A stretch of 64,000 nucleotides of DNA from Pararhodobacter marinus (lineage in GTDB: Bacteria > Pseudomonadota > Alphaproteobacteria > Rhodobacterales > Rhodobacteraceae): assembly GCF_003122215.1 (NCBI RefSeq), contig NZ_QEYD01000002.1:372001-436000 (forward strand). The letters run 5' to 3'. Shown one piece after another: positions 1-9,801 of this stretch (its first letter is position 1; every line of letters begins with the position of its first letter). The notes under the pieces were generated by a model, which worked only from the letters and a program-made list of their open reading frames with translations, had not been told where the DNA came from and did not search any database. A program made the position numbers and the translations under genes.

Positions 1-302
1 TCGCGCCCCCGCAGGTTGCGCAGCGTGCCCGGTCCGGCGGTGCGGATCTCGCGCCCGTTGAGCCGGATCTCGCCGCCCGACAGCCGGATGCCCCCGCGCC
101 CGTAGGACAAAGCCGACAGCCCGATGGTGGATTTGCCCGCGCCGGATTCGCCGATCAGTCCCATGACCTTGCCGCGCTCCAGCGACAGCGACACATCGTC
201 GACGATGACGATGTCCTTGGGCTTTTCGCCGGGCGCATAGGCCGTGGCCTCGATCCTGAGATTCCGGATCTCGAGCAGGGGTTCTTGAGCGTGATCAGAC
301 AC
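1..302 (-). CDS. ABC transporter ATP-binding protein (oligo/dipeptide type), partial
   Basis: This is the first hundred residues of an ATPase of the peptide/nickel importer class; the rest lies beyond the left window edge. The start is a GTG at 302 that overlaps the stop of the permease gene at 295-297 by 8 bases (GTGTCTGA), so translation is probably coupled. The Walker A motif GESGAGKS is visible near residue 55, after the usual short N-terminal strand ([10 protein letters not shown]). It would energise uptake through the two permeases encoded immediately upstream. Family importers of this kind usually have one double-length or two separate ATPases; the window edge prevents deciding which applies here. 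Confidence 0.9.
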   Translation of the reverse strand, partial: MSDHAQEPLLEIRNLRIEATAYAPGEKPKDIVIVDDVSLSLERGKVMGLIGESGAGKSTIGLSALSYGRGGIRLSGGEIRLNGREIRTAGPGTLRNLRGR

Positions 303-1113
303 CGCGACCTCCTTTCAGGCTGGTGGTGCGGTTGAGCGCCCAGTCGGCCACGAGGTTGACCGAGATCGACAGCGTGACGATGGCGATGGCCGGCATCAGC
401 GCCGCCGAGATGCCATAGACGATGCCTTCGCGGTTTTCCTTCACGATACCGCCCCAGTCGGCATTGGGTGGCTGGATGCCCAGGCCCAGGAACGACAGGG
501 TCGAGATGAAGAGAATGGCGAAGATGAAGCGAAGGCCCAGCTCGGCCACCAGCGGCGACAGGGCGTTGGGCAGGATCTCGCGGAAGATGACCCAGCGCTG
601 GCCTTCGCCGCGCAGGCGGGCCGCTTCTACGAAGTCCATGACGTTGATATCGACCGCGACCGCGCGCGACAGACGGAACACGCGCGTCGAATCCAGGAGC
701 CCCATGACAAGGATCAGGATCGGCAGCGTGACCGGCATCACCGACAGCACGACCAGCGCGAAGATCAGCGTCGGGATCGACATGATGAGGTCGTTGAAAC
801 GCGACATCGCCTGATCGACCCAGCCGCCATAGACGGCGGCGGTGAAGCCCAGGATCGCGCCGGTGCAGAACGACACGGCCGTCGCCATCGAGGCCACGAA
901 GATCGTCGTGCGCCCGCCATAGATCATGCGCGTCAGCAGATCGCGGCCCAGATTGTCGGTGCCCAGAAGGAACTGGTCAGACGCCGGTTCCCAGATGTCG
1001 CCGACGATTTCGGACATGCCGTAGGGCGCGATCCAGGGGGCGAGGATGGCGGCGATGAAGAAGGCCGCGGTGATGATGAGCCCGAGAAGGGCAGAGATGG
1101 GAATGCCCCTCAT
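295..1113 (-). CDS. ABC transporter permease, DppC/OppC type
   Basis: Inner-membrane permease of 272 residues, the usual size for DppC-like subunits. It starts with a transmembrane segment ([16 protein letters not shown]), followed by the family signature region [18 protein letters not shown] and the cytoplasmic EAA loop around [22 protein letters not shown], which contacts the ATPase. It overlaps the preceding DppB-like permease by 4 bases (ATGA) and the following ATPase by 8 bases, so the three are one translationally coupled unit. The substrate is not evident from the sequence. The linked CocE-type hydrolase suggests peptides, esters or amide-containing small molecules (inference). Confidence 0.93.
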   Translation of the reverse strand: MRGIPISALLGLIITAAFFIAAILAPWIAPYGMSEIVGDIWEPASDQFLLGTDNLGRDLLTRMIYGGRTTIFVASMATAVSFCTGAILGFTAAVYGGWVDQAMSRFNDLIMSIPTLIFALVVLSVMPVTLPILILVMGLLDSTRVFRLSRAVAVDINVMDFVEAARLRGEGQRWVIFREILPNALSPLVAELGLRFIFAILFISTLSFLGLGIQPPNADWGGIVKENREGIVYGISAALMPAIAIVTLSISVNLVADWALNRTTSLKGGRGV

Positions 1114-2066
1114 TTCGGATGCCTCAGCCGGGGGTTGGACAGGATCGAGATGATGTCCGCCAACAGGTTAAGTCCGATATAGATCGTCGCGAAGATCAGC
1201 CCGCAGGCCTGCACCACCGGCACGTCCCGTTTCGCGACATGGTCGACCAGGTACTGGCCCATGCCGGGATAGACGAAGACCACTTCGATCACCACGACCC
1301 CGACCACCAGATAGGCGAGGTTGATCATCACAACGTTGACGATGGGCGCGATGGCGTTGGGCATCGCGTGGCGGGCGATGATGGTGAAACGGCGCAGACC
1401 CTTCAGCTCGGCGGTTTCGATATAGGCCGATTGCATCACGTTCAGGATCGCCGCGCGGGTCATCCGCATCATGTGGGCCAGCACGACGAGCGTGAGCACG
1501 ATCGCGGGCAGGGCCACGGCGTTCAGTTTTTCCAGGAAGGTCATGCCGTCGTTGATGTTCGACACCGACGGGAACAGCCCCCACTGCACCGAAAAGAAAT
1601 ACATGATCACGTAGCCCAGCAGGAATTCGGGCAGCGAGATCGAGGTAAGCGTGATGGCTGAGATCAGCCTGTCGGGCCAGCGGTCGCGGTAGCGCACGGC
1701 CAGAAGGCCCAGAAAAATGGCCAGCGGAACCGAGATGCAGGCGGCGACAGCGGCAAGGAACAGCGTGTTCTGAAGGCGGCCGCCGATCGAGGTGGCGATA
1801 TCGAGCCCATTCGACAGCGCGGTGCCAAGATCGCCCTGGAGGGCGCTGAAAAGCCAGTCGAAATACCGGGTGAACGCGGGCTGGTCCAGCCCGAGCTCGG
1901 CGCGAAGATTCTGCAGGGCCTGTTCGGTGGCACCCTGACCCAGGATCGCCTGGGCCACATCTCCGGGCAGGATCTGGGTTCCGACGAAGATCAGAACCGA
2001 CGCTGCGAGGAGGAGAAGGAGACCCAGCGCAAGGCGCTGGATCACCAGAGTCAGGACAGGATGCAT
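1110..2066 (-). CDS. ABC transporter permease, DppB/OppB type
   Basis: First permease subunit of the peptide-type importer, about 318 residues. The start was set at the ATG at 2066 (MHPVLTLVIQRLALG), which gives the normal DppB N-terminus and has AAGG a few bases upstream; a GTG at 2087 is possible but would overlap the binding-protein stop. An N-terminal membrane segment, the periplasmic loop with LGLDQP (typical of the family), and the EAA loop near ETAELKGLRRFTIIARHAMPNA are visible. It lies 5 bases after the binding-protein gene and overlaps the DppC-like gene by 4 bases, so it belongs to the same operon. Confidence 0.93.
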   Translation of the reverse strand: MHPVLTLVIQRLALGLLLLLAASVLIFVGTQILPGDVAQAILGQGATEQALQNLRAELGLDQPAFTRYFDWLFSALQGDLGTALSNGLDIATSIGGRLQNTLFLAAVAACISVPLAIFLGLLAVRYRDRWPDRLISAITLTSISLPEFLLGYVIMYFFSVQWGLFPSVSNINDGMTFLEKLNAVALPAIVLTLVVLAHMMRMTRAAILNVMQSAYIETAELKGLRRFTIIARHAMPNAIAPIVNVVMINLAYLVVGVVVIEVVFVYPGMGQYLVDHVAKRDVPVVQACGLIFATIYIGLNLLADIISILSNPRLRHPK

Positions 2067-2071
2067 CGGCC

Positions 2072-3658
2072 TTATTCGGCCGACCACATCAGGACGGGCG
2101 CCCGGCCGTCCATCAGTTCCAGATTGGGGTTGGTCACCCAGCCCGTGATCTGGTCGTTATAGGCGTCGATGAAGTCGTTGAACATCGGGCAGATCAGCCC
2201 GCCTTCATCGCGCACCATCATGCCCATTTCGCTGTAGATCGCCTTGCGGCGCGTCTGGTCCAGCTCACCCCGGGCTTCCAGCAGCAGCTCGTCGAAATGG
2301 TCGTTGAAGAAGCGCGTGTCGTTCCAGTCCGCGGTCGACAGATAGGCGGTCGAGTACATCTGGTCCTGCACCGGACGCCCGCCCCAATACGAGGCGCAGA
2401 AGGGCTGCACGTTCCAGGTCTCGGACCAGTAGCCATCGCCTGGCTCGCGGATGATGTTGATGTCGATCCCGGCGGCGGCGGCGCTTTCCTTGAACAGCTG
2501 GGCTGCGTCGACCGCGCCCGGGAAGGACACGTCCGAGACGCGCAGGTCGATGGGACCGGAATGCCCCGAGCGTTCGTAGTGGAAACGCGCCTGGTCGGGA
2601 TCGTATTCGCGCTGCGGGATCGTGTCGTCGAACAGCGGATACGAGGCGTTGATCGGCATGTCGTTGCCCACCGAGCCATAGCCGCGCAGGATGCGGTCGA
2701 CCATGTCCTGGCGGTTGATGCCCAGCTTCAGCGCCATGCGCAGATCGTTGTTGTCGAAGGGCGCGGTGTTGCAATGCATGATGAACACGTAATGCCCGCG
2801 ACCGGCGGTCGATTCCACGGTCACGCCCGGGGCGCGCGACAGCAGGCCCGCAACGCGCGGCTCGACGCGGTTGATCAACTGAACCTGACCCGATTGCAGC
2901 GCCGAGTTGCGCGCAGTGGAATCGTTGATGACCAGCATCTCGATCGAGTTGAAGTGACCCGCGCTGTCATCCCAGTAATTCTCGAACTTCTCCAGCACAT
3001 GGCGCACGCCGGGTTCGTTCTCGACCCATTTGTAGGCGCCCGCGAAGATCCCCGCCGTGGCGTCGTCCATGCCGCCATTGGGCTGGATCATCAGGTGGTA
3101 ATCGGCCAGCAGGTAGGGCAGGTCGGCATTGGGGCCGTCGGTGGTCAGAACCAGCGTGTCGCCATCGACCGCGATGTCCGTGATGCCGCGCATGATGCCC
3201 AGCGCGCCCGACTGGCTTTCCTCGTTCGAATGCCGGCGCAGGGTCTGGGCCACGTCCTCGGCGGTGACGGTCTGACCGTTGTGGAACTCGACGCCCGAGC
3301 GGATCTTGAAACGCCAGTTGGTGGCGTCGGACGACGCGGTCCATTCCTCGGCGATGCGCCCGTCAAGGCTGCCGTCGGGCATGATGTTGACCAGCGGTTC
3401 GCCCGACACCCGGAGATAGACATAGGGCACCTGGCTGGCGGCCAGCGCCGGGTCGAGCGAGTTGGTGCTTTCGCCACCCTGCATGCCCATCACCAGGCTC
3501 CCGCCCCGGCGCGGACCCTGCGCCAGCACGGCTTTCGACAGCAGGCCGGTCGCGGCGGTGCTGGTCACGCCAAGCGCGGCGGCGCGGCCCAGAAAGGCCC
3601 GGCGGTCCAGCTTGCCGCGCGCGGCGCGGGTCAGCAGATAGCGAAATTCGTCGTTCAT
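2072..3658 (-). CDS. ABC transporter substrate-binding protein, SBP_bac_5 family, Tat-exported
   Basis: Periplasmic solute-binding protein of 528 residues, the usual length for family 5 (DppA/OppA) proteins. The N-terminus has a twin-arginine signal: DRRAFLGRAAALG followed by a hydrophobic stretch and AVLAQG as a likely cleavage region, so it is exported folded. The body shows family 5 features such as EEWTASSDATNWRFKIRSGVEFHNG and ALKLGINRQDMVDRIL. It precedes the two permeases and ATPase and would deliver the ligand to them. The ligand cannot be read from sequence. AGGGAGA lies upstream of the ATG at 3658, and a possible promoter lies at 3742-3770. Confidence 0.95.
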   Translation of the reverse strand: MNDEFRYLLTRAARGKLDRRAFLGRAAALGVTSTAATGLLSKAVLAQGPRRGGSLVMGMQGGESTNSLDPALAASQVPYVYLRVSGEPLVNIMPDGSLDGRIAEEWTASSDATNWRFKIRSGVEFHNGQTVTAEDVAQTLRRHSNEESQSGALGIMRGITDIAVDGDTLVLTTDGPNADLPYLLADYHLMIQPNGGMDDATAGIFAGAYKWVENEPGVRHVLEKFENYWDDSAGHFNSIEMLVINDSTARNSALQSGQVQLINRVEPRVAGLLSRAPGVTVESTAGRGHYVFIMHCNTAPFDNNDLRMALKLGINRQDMVDRILRGYGSVGNDMPINASYPLFDDTIPQREYDPDQARFHYERSGHSGPIDLRVSDVSFPGAVDAAQLFKESAAAAGIDINIIREPGDGYWSETWNVQPFCASYWGGRPVQDQMYSTAYLSTADWNDTRFFNDHFDELLLEARGELDQTRRKAIYSEMGMMVRDEGGLICPMFNDFIDAYNDQITGWVTNPNLELMDGRAPVLMWSAE

Positions 3659-3741
3659 GGATGTCTCCCTGACTAGCCTTCCGACGGGAAGGTCATGGTT
3701 ATGGCGCTTCTCCAGCGTCCCGTTTTTCTTGACTGTTGAAT

Positions 3742-3770
3742 CAATAACAATCGGCTGCCGGATGAAGCAA
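3742..3770 (-). promoter_or_regulatory. possible sigma-70-type promoter for the peptide importer operon
   Basis: Read on the minus strand, TTGCTT (3765-3770) and TTATTG (3742-3747) are separated by 17 bases in an AT-rich island that contrasts with the GC-rich surroundings. It lies about 85 bases upstream of the binding-protein start. Between them is a short dyad, CCTTCC-GACG-GGAAGG at 3677-3692, in the presumed leader. This is inferred from spacing and composition only. Confidence 0.3.
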
Positions 3771-3797
3771 TCATTATGTTTGCGCTATGTGTAACAA

Positions 3798-5759
3798 TCA
3801 GACGTGCTGACGGGCAACCTGCGCATGAAAGTTTCTGTCGATGGTTTCGGGGGCTTCCGCGCCGTCCTTGATGTGAACGCTCAGGCTGGCATCCAGAACA
3901 AGCGCGTCGGTTGTGCCGGTCTGCCGCGCTTCGACCCGCGTATCGACCGACCAATCGCCGCGCCGGAAGTGCTGAGTCCAGGTGATCCGGCAACTGGCGC
4001 TGAGCGGATCGTCGGGGTGGATCGACCAGATCTCGACCATCGTGTTGCGGGTGATCAGCCCGTGATCGGGGTTCTGGGTCTCGCCGCTGTCCGAGATCAC
4101 CGTATAGGTTTCCACGCCGCTGACCATGTCGATTTCCCGGCTGCGCGCATCGCGGCTTTCGCTCAATGTTTGCAGGCGTCCGGGCGGCGGAACCTCGGGG
4201 TCGGCGAAGGTCCAGCCGGGCGCCTTGCCGTCATGCACGGGCAGGGACAGCGTCCCCGCCGACAGCCGTAGCGCCGCGATTTCCGGCGAGGGCCAGACGA
4301 AGGGCCAGTAGGTATTCGACAGCGCCAGCCGCAACCTGTGGCCGGGTGCGATCTCATAGGCCATCTGGTCGAGAACCAGCTCGACTTCGATCTCTTCGCC
4401 GGGTGTCAGCGGGGTCGGCGGATCGCTGCGGTGATGGAGGTTCAGCAACCCATGGGCGATCCGGGTCGAGGATCCGTCGGGCGCCACATCGCAAAGCCGG
4501 GCACAAACGAAGGCAAAGGGCTTGTCCGAGGTCAGCCGCAGCGACAGCGTCGCGGCACCGAGCAAACGCAGACCATCGGGCAGCGGCGTGTCGAAACAGA
4601 CCGAATGGGCATCGTCGTCGCGCTGGTCGCCGGCCATTTCGCCGTTCAGGCCCATCGGGAAATACTCGCCCGCCGCCGCGCCCAGCGTCTGCTTGGTGCG
4701 AATCGTGGCGTCGGGCGCCGGCCCGTCGCCCAGCACGCCGCCCGCCGAGAGCGGCAGCGCGCGCCAGTTCACATGCGGCGAGGGCAGCGTATCGGCGACC
4801 CAATAGCCCGGCCTTTCGGCCGCCGAGGCGTCGGGCGGGGCCGAGGTCATCATGTAGGCGCGGTAGTCGGGCCAGTCCTCGGCCCCGTTCTCGATCCCCT
4901 TGAGCCAGCGGTCCCACCATGTCTTCATCTCGGTCAGGAACCCGATGCGCGGCGCGGGGACGGCGGTATGGGGATACTGGTGCACCCAGGGGCCGACGAT
5001 GGCCTTCCCCATCGCGACATTCTCGACGATATGCGCGGGGGTGTTCATGTAATTGTCGGCCCAGCCGCCGATCGACAGAACAGCGGCATTCATGCGGCCG
5101 TAATCCTCGCAGATCGAGCCGTGCTTCCAGTAAGCGTCGCGCGCCTGATGGTTCGACCAGATCTCGGACAGGTGGGGCAGCGTCTCGATCCGCTGGCGCA
5201 GATCCTCGCGCCAGTCGGGGCGCAGAAGCGGATCGGCGGGGCGCGAGGCATAGGACAGCATCAGCGTTCCCCAGCCGAAATTCTCGCCCAGCAGGCAACC
5301 GCCCTTGAAATGGATGTCGTCGGCAAAGCGGTCCACGGTGGAACAGACGCTGACCACGGCTTTCAGCGCGGGCGGCTGCAGGAAGGCGGTCTGCAGGCAA
5401 TTGAACCCGCCCCAGCTTTTGCCCATCATCCCCACATTGCCCGAACACCAGTCCTGAGCGGCGATCCAAGCGATCACGTCGCAGGCATCCTGCAGCTCGG
5501 TGGGCGAATATTCGTCGTCGAACACGCCCTCGCTGTCGCCATTGCCGCGCACATCGACGCGCAGGCAGGCATAGCCTTGCGCCGCCATCCACGGATGGAT
5601 CGTCTCGTCGCGCGGCAGCGTGTTGTCGCGCTTGCGATAGGGAATGTATTCCAGAATGGCGGGGACGGGCGCGCCCGATGCCGGGCGCCAGATACGGGCC
5701 GAAAGCCTGGTGCCGTCGGGCAGGGGGATGGTCAGGCCATCCTGGTCGATGATGTCCAC
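3798..5759 (-). CDS. CocE/NonD family hydrolase (peptidase S15-like)
   Basis: About 653 residues. The N-terminal alpha/beta-hydrolase domain contains the nucleophile elbow GKSWGG (GxSxGG type) and the preceding strand with RVDVRGNGDSEG. The C-terminal half is the jelly-roll domain of X-Pro dipeptidyl-peptidase/cocaine-esterase proteins (EIEVELVLDQMAYEIAPGHR, then the RLALSNTYWP region). The chosen start is the GTG at 5759, giving VDIIDQDGLTIPLPDGTRL and a GGAG ribosome site 6-7 bases upstream; a longer version from 5855 has an atypical N-terminus. Members cleave esters, amides or N-terminal dipeptides. It lies upstream of the importer genes on the same strand, so it may process the imported compound; no signal peptide is evident. 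The true substrate is unknown. Confidence 0.9.
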   Translation of the reverse strand: MDIIDQDGLTIPLPDGTRLSARIWRPASGAPVPAILEYIPYRKRDNTLPRDETIHPWMAAQGYACLRVDVRGNGDSEGVFDDEYSPTELQDACDVIAWIAAQDWCSGNVGMMGKSWGGFNCLQTAFLQPPALKAVVSVCSTVDRFADDIHFKGGCLLGENFGWGTLMLSYASRPADPLLRPDWREDLRQRIETLPHLSEIWSNHQARDAYWKHGSICEDYGRMNAAVLSIGGWADNYMNTPAHIVENVAMGKAIVGPWVHQYPHTAVPAPRIGFLTEMKTWWDRWLKGIENGAEDWPDYRAYMMTSAPPDASAAERPGYWVADTLPSPHVNWRALPLSAGGVLGDGPAPDATIRTKQTLGAAAGEYFPMGLNGEMAGDQRDDDAHSVCFDTPLPDGLRLLGAATLSLRLTSDKPFAFVCARLCDVAPDGSSTRIAHGLLNLHHRSDPPTPLTPGEEIEVELVLDQMAYEIAPGHRLRLALSNTYWPFVWPSPEIAALRLSAGTLSLPVHDGKAPGWTFADPEVPPPGRLQTLSESRDARSREIDMVSGVETYTVISDSGETQNPDHGLITRNTMVEIWSIHPDDPLSASCRITWTQHFRRGDWSVDTRVEARQTGTTDALVLDASLSVHIKDGAEAPETIDRNFHAQVARQHV

Positions 5760-5917
5760 GCGTGTCTCCGCTTGCTGATGTGCCGGCGCCGAAAATGACC
5801 GCCCGTGCCGTGGTTGTCCAATGCCGGCGCGGGGTTGGTCCTGAAAAGCCCGCATAGCCTGCGAGGGCGCTCCGTTCCGGTCAAGGCCGGTCCGAAGCCT
5901 GTCGCCCGATTGTTATC

Positions 5918-5929
5918 CGAATCGATTCG
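5918..5929. promoter_or_regulatory. palindromic operator-like site between the divergent hydrolase and amidase genes
   Basis: A perfect 12-base palindrome, CGAATCGATTCG, lies in the 262-base region between the divergent starts at 5759 and 6022. Its core ATCGAT fits the central pattern of LacI-family operators (ANCGNT), and the flanks (TC...CA) partly fit. No regulator gene of that family is in the window. It could control the amidase, the hydrolase-importer unit, or both. This is inference from symmetry and position. Confidence 0.35.
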
Positions 5930-6021
5930 CATCGCGCGTCGCTTGCCGCGTCCTTGCCTACGCCCTCGCCTCGGCCTGGCGGCTGGGTTAGCGTGAAGAC
6001 GGTGAAGGACGGGGGGCGGAT

Positions 6022-7440
6022 ATGGACGACTTGTTGGATCTCGGCGCGTTGGAGCAATCGGCGGCGCTTGCACGGCGCGAGGTCTCGGCCGAGGCGCTGA
6101 TGCGCGCGACGCTGGCGCGAATCGAGGCGCGCAACCCCGGCGTGAATGCGATCGTCAGCCTTGCCGATCCCGAAACACTGCTCGCGCAGGCCCGCCACGC
6201 CGATACCGAGCCGCGCAAGGGCTGGATGCATGGCCTTCCCATGGCGGTCAAGGATCTGGCCAATGTCGCGGGTCTGCCTACCAGCATGGGCTCGACCATC
6301 CTGGCCGGGCAGGTCGCGCGTCGCGACGACCTGATGGTCGCCCGGATGCGCGCGGCAGGGGCGCTGTTCATCGGCAAGACCAACACTCCGGAATTCGGGC
6401 TGGGCAGTCACACCTTCAACCCGGTGCATGGGCCGACCGGCAACGCCTGGGATCCGACGCGCAGCGCCGGGGGATCGTCGGGTGGCGCGGCGGTGGCGTT
6501 GGCCTGCCGCATGACTGCGATTGCCGACGGCTCGGACATGATGGGCAGCCTGCGCAACCCGGCGGGCTGGAACAACGTCTACGGTATGCGCCCCAGCTGG
6601 GGCCGGGTTCCGGACGAGGCCGAGGGCGACACGTTCCTGCACCCGCTGGCCACCAATGGCCCGATGGCGCGCAACCCGCGCGATCTGGCCGCGCTGCTCG
6701 AGGTGCAGGCCGGGCCGATGGCGGAACGGCCCTTCACCCTTCCGCAGGAAAGCTTTCTCGACCGGATCGAGGCCGATCTGCGCGGCCGTCGCGTGGCATG
6801 GCTGGGCGATTGGGGCGGCGCCTATCCGATGGAGACGGGCGTTCTGGACACCTGCACGGCGGCGCTGCGCGTCTTCGACACGCTGGGCGTCACGGTCGAG
6901 GCGATCAACGCACCCTTCGATGCCGGCGCCCTGCGGCAAAGCTGGCTGCATCTGCGCGCCTTCGCCAATGCCGACCGGCTGGGCGCGCTCTATGGCAACC
7001 CGGAATGGCGCCGGCAGCTCAAGGCGACGGCGATCTGGGAGATCGAAACGGGGCAGTCGCTGACACTGGCCGAGGTCAAGGCGGCCAGCCTGATCCGGTC
7101 GCAATGGTACGCTGCCGCCGCGCGTCTGTTCGGGGATTTCGACGCGCTGATCCTGCCCAGCGCGCAGGTCTGGCCCTTCGATCTGTTGCTCGAATACCCG
7201 ACCGAGATCGCGGGCCGCCCGATGGATACCTATCACCGCTGGATGGAGGTGGTGATTCCCGCCTCGCTCATCGGGTTGCCGGCGCTGTGCGTGCCGGCGG
7301 GGTTCGGGGCCAGCGGCTTGCCGATGGGGCTGCAACTGATCGGACGGCACGGGGACGATCTGGGGCTCCTACAACTCGCCCAGGGGTGGCACGAGGCGGC
7401 GGAATGGGTGCAGCGGCAACCGGCCCAAACATTCCGTTAA
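6022..7440 (+). CDS. amidase signature family protein
   Basis: A 472-residue member of the amidase signature family. The catalytic Ser-cisSer-Lys set is visible: the lysine in GLPMAVKDLANVAG (about residue 77), the glycine/serine-rich stretch RSAGGSSGGAAVALA, and the nucleophile region GSDMMGSLRNPA. C-terminal PASLIGLPALCVPAGF is also typical. The family hydrolyses amides to acids and ammonia; GatA is excluded by the absence of a gatCB context. It is transcribed divergently from the CocE-type hydrolase, suggesting a shared catabolic role for an amide-bearing substrate (inference). No close orthologue name can be assigned. Confidence 0.92.
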   Translation: MDDLLDLGALEQSAALARREVSAEALMRATLARIEARNPGVNAIVSLADPETLLAQARHADTEPRKGWMHGLPMAVKDLANVAGLPTSMGSTILAGQVARRDDLMVARMRAAGALFIGKTNTPEFGLGSHTFNPVHGPTGNAWDPTRSAGGSSGGAAVALACRMTAIADGSDMMGSLRNPAGWNNVYGMRPSWGRVPDEAEGDTFLHPLATNGPMARNPRDLAALLEVQAGPMAERPFTLPQESFLDRIEADLRGRRVAWLGDWGGAYPMETGVLDTCTAALRVFDTLGVTVEAINAPFDAGALRQSWLHLRAFANADRLGALYGNPEWRRQLKATAIWEIETGQSLTLAEVKAASLIRSQWYAAAARLFGDFDALILPSAQVWPFDLLLEYPTEIAGRPMDTYHRWMEVVIPASLIGLPALCVPAGFGASGLPMGLQLIGRHGDDLGLLQLAQGWHEAAEWVQRQPAQTFR

Positions 7441-7534
7441 CCATATGTTTGAAAGCCGATTTTCTGCAGAGGCGCGACCATATTTCGGTCAGAATCCCCG
7501 GTCATTGTGGCGCCGACCGCAACCAGAGGTAGCC

Positions 7535-7741
7535 ATGCCGAATGCCATCAGACACTTCGTCCGTTGCGATGCCGGGGCGGTCACGGTCGATTGGGTGATC
7601 CTGACCGCAATCGCCGCCTCGTTCGGTATTCTGGTTTTCGTGACGCTCGGCTCGGGGCCCGACGATGTGGGCGAGCGGATGCAGACTGCGTTCGACGATG
7701 CCTCGGTCGCGCAGTTGCCGGAACTCGGCTATTCGCAATAA
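7535..7741 (+). CDS. small Flp/TadE-like single-pass membrane protein
   Basis: A 68-residue protein starting at ATG 7535, with AGAGGT just upstream; an in-frame extension back to 7445 is unlikely. The sequence has CDAGAVTVDWVILTAIAAS followed by a single hydrophobic segment (LTAIAASFGILVFVTLG) and a short polar tail. The GAVTVDW run resembles the processing region of Flp-type IVb pilins (Gly then five residues ending in an acidic one), but with Asp where Glu is usual. It stands alone here: no tad genes are near. It could be a pilin-like protein processed elsewhere or simply a small membrane protein. Confidence 0.7.
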   Translation: MPNAIRHFVRCDAGAVTVDWVILTAIAASFGILVFVTLGSGPDDVGERMQTAFDDASVAQLPELGYSQ

Positions 7742-7765
7742 TCCCGCGCCGCGCCTGATCCGCGA

Positions 7766-8815
7766 TCAGGCGATCACTTTCCAATAGACATCGAAGCCGG
7801 GATCGAACACCGTCACCGGGCCGGCGCCGGTTTCGATCTTGGCCGGGAAACGAACGGGCTCGGCCTGTTTTTCCAGCGTCAGCGTGCCGTTATTGCGCGC
7901 CAGCCCGTAATAATCCGCCCCGAAATGCGCGGTGAATGCCTCCAGCCGGTCCAGCACGCCCTCGCGTTCGAAGATCTGGGCCAGAAGCGGCATCGTGTTG
8001 GTGGCGGTGAAACAGCCCGCCGCGCAGCATTCGCATTCCTTGCGGTCATCGCTGTGGGGCGCCGAGTCGGTGCCCAGGAAGAACCGCGCATCGCCCGAGG
8101 TCGCGGCCTCGACCAGCGCCTGGCGATGCAGCTCGCGTTTGGCGACGGGCAGGCAGAAGTAATGCGGCCGCATCCCGCCGACGAGCAGGCTGTTGCGGTT
8201 GATGATCAGGTGATGCGTGGTGATCGTCGCCGCCAGATCCCGGTCATGCGCGCGCACATACTCGACCGCGTCCTTGGTCGTGACATGCTCCATGATCACC
8301 CGCAGGCCCGGATGTTGCCGGCGGATCGGGTCGAGCACCTTGTCGATGAACACCGCCTCGCGGTCGAAGATGTCGATCTCGGGATCGGTGACTTCGCCAT
8401 GCAGGCAAAGCGGCACGCCGGCTTTCGCCATCGCTTCGAAAACCGGGGCGACCTTGTCGAAGTCGCGCACGCCCGAAGCCGAGTTCGTCGTCGCGCCCGC
8501 CGGGTACAGCTTGACCGCCGTGACGATGCCCGCCTGGTGCGCGGCGACGACATCGGCGGGGTCGGTCTCTTCGGTCAGGTAGAGCGTCATCAGGGGCGTG
8601 AAATCGGCGCCCGGCAGGCTCTTGTCCAGAGCTGCGGCGATCCGGTCGCGATAGGCCGACGCCTGCGCGCCCGTGACCACCGGCGGCACGAGGTTCGGCA
8701 TGATGATCGCGCGGGCGAAATCGCGGGCCGTTTCGGGCGCGATGCCGTCGAGCATGGCGCCGTCGCGCAGGTGCAGGTGGAAATCGTCGGGGCGGGTCAG
8801 GGTCAAGCGCGTCAT
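7766..8815 (-). CDS. pyrC: dihydroorotase
   Basis: PyrC, 349 residues, the normal length of the E. coli type (class II) dihydroorotase, which closes carbamoyl aspartate to dihydroorotate in pyrimidine synthesis. The metal-binding start [13 protein letters not shown] (HxH) is at residues 10-22. The lysine that is carbamylated in the family lies in [12 protein letters not shown]. Further ligand regions are [19 protein letters not shown] and [10 protein letters not shown]. No other pyr genes are adjacent. It is convergent with the small Flp-like gene. Confidence 0.97.
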   Translation of the reverse strand: MTRLTLTRPDDFHLHLRDGAMLDGIAPETARDFARAIIMPNLVPPVVTGAQASAYRDRIAAALDKSLPGADFTPLMTLYLTEETDPADVVAAHQAGIVTAVKLYPAGATTNSASGVRDFDKVAPVFEAMAKAGVPLCLHGEVTDPEIDIFDREAVFIDKVLDPIRRQHPGLRVIMEHVTTKDAVEYVRAHDRDLAATITTHHLIINRNSLLVGGMRPHYFCLPVAKRELHRQALVEAATSGDARFFLGTDSAPHSDDRKECECCAAGCFTATNTMPLLAQIFEREGVLDRLEAFTAHFGADYYGLARNNGTLTLEKQAEPVRFPAKIETGAGPVTVFDPGFDVYWKVIA

Positions 8816-8855
8816 GGCGTTCCCATAGCGCGCGGCCCTGACGGTGTGAAGGGTG

Positions 8856-9791
8856 TTAGTCGCGCAGCGGCTTGCCCGATTGCACGCGCTCCAGCGCCTT
8901 GCGCAGCTGCGGATGCTCGACCAGCGAATTGGCCACGGTCAGCGCGCGCAGCAGCAAGGCCGGCCGGTTCTGGATCTGCAGCCGGCCGATCAGCCGTCCG
9001 AGATAATGCGCATTGGTGCGCCGCCGCCGCCAGAGCCGGAAGAAAAGCTGCGGGGTCAGGCTGCCGGTACAGGCCGCGTCGATCAGCGGGCGCAGCACGT
9101 TGATGCGCGCCAGTTCGGCCTGCGGATCACGACCGATATTGCGCGCGCGCAGCCGGTGGACATGCGGCGCGCGGAACATCGCCGCATGGACGGCGTCGAC
9201 CTGCTGGATCGGATCGTAGACGATGAATACCGTTTCGCAGCCCTCGACCATGTCGGGGGCAAAGCCGAAGCGGCTGGTGAAATCGAGCCGCCGCGCCTGC
9301 AGGAAGCGGCGGTCCCATTCGGCGGCCTCGGTCTGCAGCGTCGATTGCGGGGCAAGGGCCAGCACCGTGCTGCCCGGCGCCGCGACCGAGAACGCTGCCG
9401 CGCCATAGCCACCCATGCCCGCGCCGTAGAACACCACGCGGTCGAAATCCTCGAAGAACGCGTCGTCGATCAGCCGATCGAAAAAACCGTAGACCGCCGC
9501 GTCGCGATACCAGGTGTCGCCCTGGGCCAGGATCGTCAGCGACGACCAGCCGCGCGGCGCGGCGATCTGGTAGCCCAGCGGCATCTGCCCGCCACCCGCG
9601 CCGCGAACGCCCGAAACGGTTTCGAAACTGACCAGCAGAACGGGACCCAGATCCGAGAAAAACGCCGAATGCTTGTCGCCGAGCGGCTCGAAATAGCCCG
9701 ACTCGTCTCCGATTTCCTGCATGATCGACAGCCAGTCGGAATCGGTGCTGGCCTCGCTGGCGTCGAACATCTCGATGGAATCGTCACTCAT
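8856..9791 (-). CDS. conserved hypothetical protein with alpha/beta-hydrolase-like elbow
   Basis: A 311-residue protein without a confident family name. The middle has [30 protein letters not shown], which resembles the elbow of alpha/beta hydrolases (GxxxGG), but the nucleophile serine is replaced by methionine (GAGMGG), so hydrolase activity is doubtful. The C-terminal third is rich in Arg and Leu ([24 protein letters not shown]). There is no signal peptide; the N-terminus is acidic. It is 40 bases upstream of pyrC on the same strand and might be cotranscribed with it. Some related proteins carry unreliable names in databases; I would leave it as unknown. Confidence 0.8.
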   Translation of the reverse strand: MSDDSIEMFDASEASTDSDWLSIMQEIGDESGYFEPLGDKHSAFFSDLGPVLLVSFETVSGVRGAGGGQMPLGYQIAAPRGWSSLTILAQGDTWYRDAAVYGFFDRLIDDAFFEDFDRVVFYGAGMGGYGAAAFSVAAPGSTVLALAPQSTLQTEAAEWDRRFLQARRLDFTSRFGFAPDMVEGCETVFIVYDPIQQVDAVHAAMFRAPHVHRLRARNIGRDPQAELARINVLRPLIDAACTGSLTPQLFFRLWRRRRTNAHYLGRLIGRLQIQNRPALLLRALTVANSLVEHPQLRKALERVQSGKPLRD

Positions 9792-9801
9792 CCGTCACAT
9801 C

